Shown: one piece after another, positions 10,648 through 19,439 of the stretch
How the letters are laid out: every line of letters starts with the position of its first letter
How positions within the stretch are numbered: the stretch's first letter is position 1
Source of the DNA: Marchantia polymorpha subsp. ruderalis
Taxonomy: Eukaryota > Streptophyta > Marchantiopsida > Marchantiales > Marchantiaceae
DNA length: 64,000 nucleotides
Assembly: GCA_037833965.1 (NCBI GenBank)
Contig: AP031355.1
Span: 3,621,501 to 3,685,500, forward strand
Direction of reading: 5' to 3'
The notes under the pieces: generated by a model
What the model saw: only the letters and a program-made list of their open reading frames with translations
Database searches by the model: none
Told to the model about the DNA's origin: nothing
Made by a program: the position numbers and the translations under genes

Positions 10648-13600
10648 ATGACCTTCGACCGGGCGGCGGAGAACGTCCCATTCTTGAATTCGCGATTCCA
10701 ATCTCTTGTGCGCGCTGCGCGCATCCATCTGCTGGCTGCGGAGCATTCTCGACGTCGTCTCACAGGAGATTTCTTGTTGATTGAGGGAGAAGTGAGTGCG
10801 CGTGATTTGGAATTGAGAGCGATTAGAGTGTGCCGAGAGAGAAAGAAACGCGGACAGTGCGGAAGTAGAATGAGCGGGCGAGCGAACCCCAGGAACGCAA
10901 TGACGAGACCGAGCAGATTGCGGATGGTGCCACTTCGCCTGCCGCAGAACGGGCTGCGCGCTTTCGAGGAGCGCTTAATAGCAAGAAAGCTCGATTTCTT
11001 GCTATGGGGATGGAATTACATCTGTGCGAATATGGTGCGCGAGTGGCTAGAGCCACAGGGACCACCCTCGCGCGGATTGCGTCCGCATGTTGATCGGTGG
11101 ACAGTCCAAGATTGGGCGCAGGCGTTGGGAAGATGTGCTGGCATGCCAGGGCATCTCCTTTTCGACAGTGAGAGCATCAAGGTGACCAAACAAGAAGAGG
11201 CGCAATTTGTGGAGCTGTTCAAGACCGGGAGGTCTACCAAGAATGGGTACAGGACCCGTGATTACAAGGATCGATTCCGCCGGACTTTGTCCGCGGCGCT
11301 GATGCAATTACTGCAGCCGCACCGCGCCTGCTACATCACATTGTGGCAGGTCTCTTTTGTGGAGTGCGTCATCGAGGGAACTCCAATTCACTGGGCGAGC
11401 ATCCTGCACAGGGTGATGCGACAGCACGCGTTTGAGGAGAAGGGGGGAACTCTAAACCATCTTTCTCCTTTCCTCATCAATTTTTATCGACAGCGGAATT
11501 GTTTGACAGCGGCGGAGCTTGAACATTTTCCGCCATTGTCCATCGACCATCCCGGGAAGTATGTGCGGGAGAACGAGGTCGACACTGATGCGGAGGAGTC
11601 ACCGACTTCTACCCCATCAAGACGGAGGGACGAAGGGAGACACACCCCTGCAGCGCGAGTGCCGCGGAAGCGGCGATGGAGGGAAGAGTCTGAAGAGGAG
11701 CAGCATCAAGAACCCTCTGCTCCCATTCGACCGCGGCCGCTGTGCGAGCCATACAGCCGGCCGAAGCAGAAGGCACGCAGACTGGTGTTACCAGCTGACA
11801 GTGCGGACACGGCGACGATTGCGACGGAGATAGGAAGTGCGTCGCCAGAGAGGCGAGAGGAAGCGCGGACGACCGCAGGAGCAGCGGGCCACGCTGCAAC
11901 CTCGTCGGGAGAGAGGCCGCCTACGGGCCAAGGGCCTCCGGAGTTACCACGTGCGATGCGGACAGAGGTTCCGTTTGCGCACAGGCGAACCTCCGCGGAC
12001 GGACGAGCCTCCGCGGATCGGCGAACACAAGTGGACGTGGATCTACGCTTACGCGTGGGAAGGAGCAGTCCGCCTGTGCACAGGCGCTCGCCTGTGCACA
12101 GGTCACCTGTGCACAGAACACCTCCGCACGTGCCGCCTGTGCACAGGCAAGAATCACCCCCGTTCCAACGTAGGAAGGGGAAGGAACCGGCGGAAGAACC
12201 GCCTACGAGACACCGGCCCTCGGGGCCAGACCCTCCGGCGCACCACGCGCCGCAATTTGCGCCTTCGGCGCTAGGGCCTTCGAGCCGAGGAGATACGAGC
12301 AGAGAGCGTGCGGAGGCCGCACCATCGGCGGGAAGTCCGCCGATAGATGCGCCTTCGGCGGTAGGGCCTATAGGCCAAGGAACATCGGGCGTGCGGCCCC
12401 CGGCCATGTCGCCTTCGGCGATAGATGTCCGCGGCGCTACGCCTGCGGCGGACAAGGCGCCGGCAAATGCGCCTGCGCACGGGCCGGGCACGGCCCCCAC
12501 GGACCGATCAAGGGAGCAGCAGACGATGGAGCGGAGCGACTGTCCGCGGGATGAAATCTCGATAAGCGATGCGCAATCCAACCCCGCGCAGCCACCCTCC
12601 GCTCAATCGCCTTCGGCGACGGACGACGGCGACAGAGAGAATGCGGTAGGCAATCAACCAGCGAGCGACGGGGATGCCGCTCGGATACATTCGCCTTCCG
12701 CCTTAGACATTTTGGCGACGAGCAGCGAGGCTGCAGCCGTGCCTTCACAGGCAGCACACGTCGAGGACGTGCAGCCCCACTCGGGGCAGTCGCCGACGCA
12801 ATCAATGGCGATTGAAATTCTCCACTCGGATGATGACGACGGGGGCTCCACGGAAGAAATGTCAGGAGCAGAAGACACCGAGGAGGAGGAGGAGGAAATT
12901 GTTGGAGTGCCGGCGGCGGCGCTCTCTGAGCAGGTGATTCCGTTGCTGCGGTACTTGGATCGCAAGGTCGATAAATACGCCGACCCACTCCAGCCGGGAT
13001 CTTACATCGAGTTAGTGCGCAGGCGGACTCGCACTAAAGTCCACACCAGCAAGCTATTAGCTAGAGTGGACCAGGAGTTGAGGGACTTGAAGGAGAAGCA
13101 TGAGTGCTTGTGGGGACAGTACAAGCTTAATCAGAAGTTCTACAAGCACTCCGAGAAGATGAAGGATGAGAAACTGGGCGAGCTCACCAAGGAGCAGGTG
13201 AAGGTCAAGGAAGCACTCGATTCTAAGCAGGTCCAGAATCGGATTTTGTCAGAGGAGCTCGTGCGACAGACGCGGTTGTTGGAACAATGTCAGCTCGCAC
13301 GGCAGGCGGATGAAGAATTAATCCGCAGGTTACAGTCAGAGTGTGGCGAATTGAGAGCGCAACGTGCTGAAGCCGAATCGCAATTAGTGATAATTGAAGA
13401 GGATCGCAGGAAGGAGGCGGATCGCACGAAGGTGGAGACGGCGAGGCGAGTCGCCCACTGTCTCAAGGGCTACGCCCACTGGGAAGTGAAGGCGCAGGAG
13501 AAACTCACCCTGCGTGAGTTTGAATTGCACGCAGCTGGGTTGTTGTCAGGCGACAGTAGGAGTCGACGGAAGGTGGCGAAGAAGCTCGAGGCCTTTCTGT

Positions 13601-13785
13601 CGAAGGCACAGGATACCATGTCCGCCCTCGAGGGGGAGGTGTCCGCGGCGTTGCAGCGGTTGGGACTGCGCAGTCGAGCGGAAGAGTGGCAGGGTAGGGA
13701 GTTAGTGCGCGGCAGTCGGCCGCGCAGGAGACGTAGTACAGGTTCCGCGGAGTGTAGTGTAGCGTGGTTCCGTGCAGGCGTGTAG
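10648..13785 (+). CDS. U3-encoded 1045-residue coiled-coil protein of element O (open)
   Basis: This is a single open frame wholly inside the 3' LTR. Residues about 85-310 form a helical domain beginning MTRPSRLRMVPLRLPQ, with LDFLLWGWN at 114-123 and a GGTLNHLSPFLINFY motif. Residues about 310-720 are low complexity, with PVHRS and ASADR tandem units. An acidic stretch lies near 725-750. Residues about 790-1000 form a coiled coil, followed by a tail with RPRRRRS. Family B aligns from residue 85 on, so the true start may be that methionine and not residue 1. On the genomic RNA the frame is the last one before the 3' end. It has no recognised enzyme motif. Possible roles are a structural, RNA-binding or silencing-related accessory protein, but none is shown. 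Confidence 0.75.
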   Translation: MTFDRAAENVPFLNSRFQSLVRAARIHLLAAEHSRRRLTGDFLLIEGEVSARDLELRAIRVCRERKKRGQCGSRMSGRANPRNAMTRPSRLRMVPLRLPQNGLRAFEERLIARKLDFLLWGWNYICANMVREWLEPQGPPSRGLRPHVDRWTVQDWAQALGRCAGMPGHLLFDSESIKVTKQEEAQFVELFKTGRSTKNGYRTRDYKDRFRRTLSAALMQLLQPHRACYITLWQVSFVECVIEGTPIHWASILHRVMRQHAFEEKGGTLNHLSPFLINFYRQRNCLTAAELEHFPPLSIDHPGKYVRENEVDTDAEESPTSTPSRRRDEGRHTPAARVPRKRRWREESEEEQHQEPSAPIRPRPLCEPYSRPKQKARRLVLPADSADTATIATEIGSASPERREEARTTAGAAGHAATSSGERPPTGQGPPELPRAMRTEVPFAHRRTSADGRASADRRTQVDVDLRLRVGRSSPPVHRRSPVHRSPVHRTPPHVPPVHRQESPPFQRRKGKEPAEEPPTRHRPSGPDPPAHHAPQFAPSALGPSSRGDTSRERAEAAPSAGSPPIDAPSAVGPIGQGTSGVRPPAMSPSAIDVRGATPAADKAPANAPAHGPGTAPTDRSREQQTMERSDCPRDEISISDAQSNPAQPPSAQSPSATDDGDRENAVGNQPASDGDAARIHSPSALDILATSSEAAAVPSQAAHVEDVQPHSGQSPTQSMAIEILHSDDDDGGSTEEMSGAEDTEEEEEEIVGVPAAALSEQVIPLLRYLDRKVDKYADPLQPGSYIELVRRRTRTKVHTSKLLARVDQELRDLKEKHECLWGQYKLNQKFYKHSEKMKDEKLGELTKEQVKVKEALDSKQVQNRILSEELVRQTRLLEQCQLARQADEELIRRLQSECGELRAQRAEAESQLVIIEEDRRKEADRTKVETARRVAHCLKGYAHWEVKAQEKLTLREFELHAAGLLSGDSRSRRKVAKKLEAFLSKAQDTMSALEGEVSAALQRLGLRSRAEEWQGRELVRGSRPRRRRSTGSAECSVAWFRAGV

Positions 13786-13820
13786 CGTAGTGCAGTGTAG
13801 TGTTAGTTAGGACTTAGAAG

Positions 13821-13850
13821 GTATAAAATAGTTCCAGGCGTTTTGCCTGG
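13821..13850 (+). promoter_or_regulatory. LTR core promoter with TATA box and stem-loop (O)
   Basis: TATAAAA is at 13822-13828 and the stem-loop CCAGGC-GTTTT-GCCTGG at 13834-13850. Both lie 36-65 bp after the stop of the U3 open frame. In a 3' LTR this promoter would drive transcription outward into the flank. Confidence 0.7.
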
Positions 13851-14793
13851 GGTTCTTTCCCATCAGAAGTGCAGATCAGGAACCCATTTCCTTTGCGTGT
13901 TTGTGTCCTTGAGTTCTGTCACCACGCACGAGGAGTTACAACTTAGCGTTCCGCATTTTGTAGCTGAAGGCCTTCGGCCGAATGTTCAGAGCTAGTACAT
14001 TGGTTAGAGACTTGAGTAGTTCGGAACTGCACCTGCGGGTGACTGCCGATGCTCAGAGCCAGTGACTAGTTAGATACTTGAACAGTTCGCCCCTACACCT
14101 TCGAGTGTTTCTTTCTGATTGTACTCCTTGGGATTTTTCCCCTGAATGCCAAAGTGAAGTTTTGCTACTTCGTGTAAGCCTTGGTTGTAAATTCAGGTTA
14201 CGCTGCAGCAGGTGCCTTGAGGGTAACCCCTGTAGTATTTCTGGGAATGACAAGTGCCTGAGAATTCAAACTCTTCAATAGACTGTTGTTGTGTTACTGG
14301 AATGTTTCTCAGTGAGCCCTTCAGTGCGGACCTGTGTTCTCTGCGCGTTTTGTGAGTTGAGAGTGTTGTTCACCGCGTCCGAGTGACTTCGATCCGAAGT
14401 AGGTAGTCCAAACCGGGTTTCCTACACTAGCAGCAAGCTAGTGGAAGCGTTGTAAAAGCCGGAGTTGGAAGTCACTGCCCGCAGCTTTGCCGAGTGTGCT
14501 CGTGAGAGACTTTCCCCCTGAAATCTTGAAGTAGAGGTCCTAACGGATCTCTGGGTTGTGTTTCTGTAGTTTCAGGTGTGCGTGTGTGTGTGTGTTACGC
14601 TGCACTGTGCGACCTCCGAGTGCGCTCCGAGTGGACACTTGCAGTATTTCTGGGAGTGACAGTTGCCTGAGAATTCAAACTCCTCAATAGTCTGTTAAAA
14701 CGTGACACTTTGTACCCTGTGTGTTCCTCTGTCCCTGTGGGTTCGACCTTTCTACCACTATATTGCAGTTTTAGCCTTTAGTGGGTTATTACA

Positions 14794-17447
14794 ATGTGCT
14801 GGCATGCCAGGGCATCTCCTTTTCGACAGTGAGAGCATCAAGGTGACCAAACAAGAAGAGGCGCAATTTGTGGAGCTGTTCAAGACCGGGAGGTCTACCA
14901 AGAATGGGTACAGGACCCGTGATTACAAGGATCGATTTCGCCGGACTTTGTCCGCGGCGCTGATGCAATTACTGCAGCCGCACCGCGCCTGCTACATCAC
15001 ATTGTGGCAAGTCTCTTTTGTGGAGTGCGTCATCGAGGGAACTCCAATTCACTGGGCGAGCATCCTGCACAGGGTGATGCGACAGCACGCGTTTGAGGAG
15101 AAGGGGGGGAACTCTAAACCATCTTTCTCCTTTCCTCATCAATTTTTATCGACAACGGAATTGTTTGACAGCGGCGGAGCTTGAACATTTTCCGCCATTG
15201 TCCATCGACCATCCCGGGAAGTATGTGCGGGAGAACGAGGTCGATACTGATGCAGAGGAGTCACCGACTTCTACCCCGTCAAGACGGAGGGACGAAGGGA
15301 GACACACCCCTGCAGCGCGAGTGCCGCGGAAGCGGCGATGGAGGGAAGAGTCTGAAGAGGAGCAGCATCAAGAACCCTCTGCTCCCATTCGACCGCGGCC
15401 GCTGTGCGAGCCATACAGCCGGCCGAAGCAGAAGGCACGCAGACTGGTGTTACCAGCTGACAGTGCGGACACGGCGACGATTGCGACGGAGATAGGAAGT
15501 GCGTCGCCAGAGAGGCGAGAGGAAGCGCGGACGACCGCAGGAGCAACGGGCCACGCTGCAACCTCGTCGGGGGAGAGGCCGCCTACGGGCCAGGGGCCTC
15601 CGGAGTTACCACGTGCGATGCGGACAGATGTTCCGTTTGCGCACAGGCGAACCTCCGCGGACGGACGAGCCTCCGCGGACCGGCGAACACAAGTGGACGT
15701 GGATCTACGCTTACGCGTGGGAAGGAGCAGTCCGCCTGTGCACAGGCGCTCGCTTGTGCACAGGTCGCCTGTGCACAGGACACCTCCACACGTGCCGCCT
15801 GTGCACAGGCAAGAATCACCCCCGTTCCAACGCAGGAAGGGGAAGGAGCCGGCGGAAGAACCGCCTACGAGACACCGGCCCTCGGGGCCAGACCCTCCGG
15901 CGCACCCCGCGCCGCAATTTGCGCCTTCGGCGCCAGGGCCTTCGAGCCGAGGAGATACGAGCAGAGAGCGTGCGGAGGCCGCACCATCGGCGGGAAGTCC
16001 GCCGATAGATGCGCCTTCGGCGGTAGGGCCTATAGGCCAAGGAACATCGGGCGTGCGGCCCCCGGCCATGTCGCCTTCGGCGATAGATGTCCGCGGCGCT
16101 ACGCCTGCGGCGGACAAGGCGCCGGCAAATGCGCCTGCGCACGGGCCGGGCACGGCCCCCACGGACCGATCAAGGGAGCAGCAGACGGAGGAGCGGAGTG
16201 ACTGTCCGCGGGATGAAATCTCGATGCGCGATGCGCAATCCAACCCCGCGCAGCCACCCTCCGCTCAATCGCCTTCGGCGACGGACGACGGCGACAGAGA
16301 GAATGCGGTAGGCAATCAACCAGCGAACGACGGGGATGCCGCTCGGGTACATTCGCCTTCCGCCTTAGACATTTTGGCGACGAGCAGCGAGGCTGCAGCC
16401 GTGCCTTCGCAGGCAGCACACGTCGAGGACGTGCAGCCCCACTCGGGGCAGTCGCCGACGCAATCAATGGCGACTGAAATTCTCCACTCGGATGATGACG
16501 ACGGAGGCTCCACGGAAGAAATGTCAGGAGCAGAAGACACCGAGGAGGAGGAGGAGGAAATTGTTGGAGCGCCGGCGGCGGCGCTCTCTGAGCAGGTGAT
16601 TCCGTTGCTGCGGTACTTGGATCGCAAGGTCGATAAATACGCCGACCCACTCCAGCCGGGATCTTACATCGAGTTAGTGCGCAGGCGGACTCGCACTAAA
16701 GTCCACACCAGCAAGCTATTAGCTAGAGTGGACCAGGAGTTGAGGGACTTGAAGGAGAAGCATGAGTGCTTGTGGGGACAGTACAAGCTTAATCAGAAAT
16801 TCTACAAGCACTCCGAGAAGATGAAGGATGAGAAACTGGGCGAGCTCACCAAGGAGCAGGTGAAGGTCAAGGAAGCGCTCGATTCTGAGCAGGCCCAGAA
16901 TCGGATTTTGTCAGAGGAGCTCGTGCGACAGACGCGGTTGTTGGAACAATGTCAGCTCGCACGGCAGGCGGATGAAGAGTTAATCCGCAGGTTGCAGTCA
17001 GAGTGTGGCGAATTGAGAGCGCAGCGTGCTGAAGCCGAATCGCAATTAGTGATGATTGAAGAGGATCGCAGGAAGGAGGCGGATCGCACGAAGGTGGAGA
17101 CGGCGAGGCGAGTCGCCCACTGTCTCAAGGGCTACGCCCACTGGGAAGTGAAGGCGCAGGAGAAACTCACACTGCGTGAGTTTGAATTGCGCGCAGCCGG
17201 GTTGTTGTCAGGCGACAGTAGGAGTCGGCGGAAGGTAGCGAAGAAGCTCGAGGCCTTTCTGTCGAAGGCACAGGATACCATGTCCGCCCTCGAGGGGGAG
17301 GTGTCCGCGGCGTTGCAGCGGTTGGGACTGCGCAGTCGAGCGGAAGAGTGGCAGGGTAGGGAGTTAGTGCGCGGCAGTCGGCCGCGCAGGAGACGTAGTA
17401 CAGGTTCCGCGGAGTGTAGTGTAGCGTGGTTCCGTGCAGGCGTGTAG
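14794..17447 (+). pseudogene. U3 coiled-coil protein of LTR N, N-terminal part cut off
   Basis: It matches the O protein from about residue 165 to the end and is interrupted at its 5' side by O. There is about one further break. The repeat-built middle, acidic run, coiled coil and arginine-rich tail are all kept, and sequence identity to O and P is very high. Confidence 0.7.
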
Positions 17448-17483
17448 CGTAGTGCAGTGTAGTGTTAGGTAGGACTTAGAAGG

Positions 17484-17512
17484 TATAAAATAGTTCCAGG
17501 CGTTTTGCCTGG
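17484..17512 (+). promoter_or_regulatory. LTR core promoter with TATA box and stem-loop (N)
   Basis: TATAAAA is at 17484-17490 and the CCAGGC-GTTTT-GCCTGG stem-loop at 17496-17512, with the same spacing as in O, P and M. Confidence 0.65.
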
Positions 17513-18463
17513 GGTTCTTTCCCAAACTCAGAAGTATAGATCAGGAACCCATTTCCTTTGCGTGTTTGTGTCTTTAAGTTCTGTCACCACGCACGAGGAG
17601 TTACAACTTAGCGTTCCGCATTTTGTAGCTGAAGGCCTTCGGCCGAATGTTCAGAGCTAGTACATTGGTTAGAGACTTGAGTAGTTCGGAACTGCACCTG
17701 CGGGTGACTGCCGATGCTCAGAGCCGGTGACTAGTTAGATACTTGAACAGTTTCGCCCCTACACCTTCGAGTGTTTCTTTCTGATTGTACTCCTTTGGGA
17801 TTTTTCCCCTGAATGCCAAAGTGAAGTTTTGCTACTTCGTGTAAGCCTTGGTTGTAAATTCAGGTTACGCTGCAGCAGGTGCCTTGAGGGTAACCCCTGT
17901 AGTATTTCTGGGAATGACAAGTGCCTGAGAATTCAAACTCTTCAATAGACTGTTGTTGTGTTACTGGAATGTTTCACAGTGAGTCCTTCAGTGCGGACCT
18001 GTGTTCTCTGCGCGTTTTGTGAGTTGAGAGTGTTGTTCACCGCGTATGAGTGACTTCGATCCGAAGTAGGTAGTCCAAACCGGGTTTCCTACACTAGCAG
18101 CAAGCTAGTGGAAGCGTTGTAAAAGCCGGAGTTGGAAGTCACTGCCCGCAGCTTTGCCGAGTGTGCTCGCGAGAGACTTTCCCCCTGAAATCCTGAAGTA
18201 GAGGTCCTAACGGATCTCTGGGTTGTGTTTCTGTAGTTTCAGGTGTGTGTGTGTGTGTGTGTGTGTTACGCTGCACTGTGCGACCTCCGAGTGCGCTCCG
18301 AGTGGACACTTGCAGTATTTCTGGGAGTGACAGTTGCCTGAGAATTCAAACTCCTCAATAGTCTGTTAAATGTGACACTTTGTACCCTGTGTGTTCCTCT
18401 GTCCCTGTGGCTTCGACCTTTCTACCACTATATTGCAGTTTTAGCCTTTAGTGGGTTATTACA

Positions 18464-19430
18464 AGCCCACATGACCCAGGAATGCTCGCAGCTCTCTTAG
18501 ATTCGTGGGTGGCTCAAGCTCGAGTATAACCTTGACCTTCTCGATGTCCACCGCAATGCCGTCTGCCGAGACCCGATGACCCAACAAGATCCCACTAGTC
18601 ATAAAGAAAAAGCACTTCTCGGGATGCAGTGATAAACTGCTCTCTCTACATTTATCGAAGGTCTGCTTCAAGTGACTTAGGTGTTCAGACCGCTTCCCAA
18701 AGACACAGAAGTCATCTATGAATATTTCCAGGAACTTCCTCAGTTGTTCCTGGAAGATATTGGTCATCATCCGTTGAAAGGTGGCAGGCGCGTTGCACAG
18801 ACCGAAGGGCATCTTGTGGTATGCGTAAGTTCCCCAGTCGGTTGTGAACGTAGTTTTATCCTTGTCCTGTTCCCGGATAGACACCTGATTGTAACCTGAG
18901 AACCCATCCAGGAAGCTATAACATTCATGTCCTGCGACATGGTCTAGAATGGCATCCGTGAATGGTAACGGGTGATGATCCTTGCGTGTTGCTGCATTCA
19001 ACTTCCGGAAATCCTGACACACTCGTATCTTACCCGTCAACTTCTTGGGTACGATAACAATCGGCGACACCCACTCACTGCTGAGCACAGGGTAAATAAT
19101 ACCAGCACTCAAGTACTTATCTATCTCCTCCTTAACTAGCAAGGAGTATTTTGGGTTGAGGCGATACTGGCGCTGTCGTATGGGTACTGAGTCGTCCAGT
19201 AAATCGATACGGTGTTCCCCATACCGTGCAGGTATCCCCTTCATGTCTTCGATCTTCCAGGCGAAGACGTCGACATAATGGCTAAGGAATGCCTGTACTT
19301 TCCTTAGCTCGTCTCCTCTCACTGCGCTTGATACCTTCAAGCACTTGTCGGGACTGAGTTGTACTTCGTGACAGTCACTAGGGTCGACAATGCCCTCGGT
19401 GTGACTCGTCTCACTCCTTCCCAGTCCCAC
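18464..19430 (-). pseudogene. pol: pol of element M, reverse transcriptase part (cut by insertion N)
   Basis: It reads from MGLGRSETSHTEG through the reverse transcriptase with KMPFGLCNAPATFQ and FIDDFCVFGK to RAFLGHVG. There it meets the end of LTR N. It is almost identical to the start of O's pol, and no other break is apparent. Confidence 0.85.
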
Positions 19431-19439
19431 AGTTAATTG

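Larger units (their letters stand above)
9493..14793 (+). mobile_element. 3' LTR of element O, complete (5.3 kb)
   Basis: It begins TGTGGTACCCC right after the polypurine tract and ends TTATTACA at 14786-14793. The next bases, ATGTGCTGGCATG, are interior sequence of another LTR of the same family, so O is inserted in LTR N. The imperfect terminal inverted repeat is TGTGGTA/TTATTACA. U3 is about 4.3 kb and holds the long open frame, and R-U5 is about 0.95 kb. The predicted 5-bp target duplication is ATGTG. Confidence 0.88.
14794..18463 (+). mobile_element. LTR 'N', right-hand part (family A)
   Basis: It starts in the middle of the U3 open frame (the motif CAGMPGHLLFDSES), where element O was inserted, and runs through the TATA box and R-U5 to TTATTACA at 18456-18463. 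The next bases, AGCCCACATGAC, are the complement of pol of element M. N is thus the right end of an element or solo LTR inserted in M's pol, with a predicted target duplication AGCCC. The left half should lie left of the window, ahead of O's 5' LTR. Confidence 0.85.
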
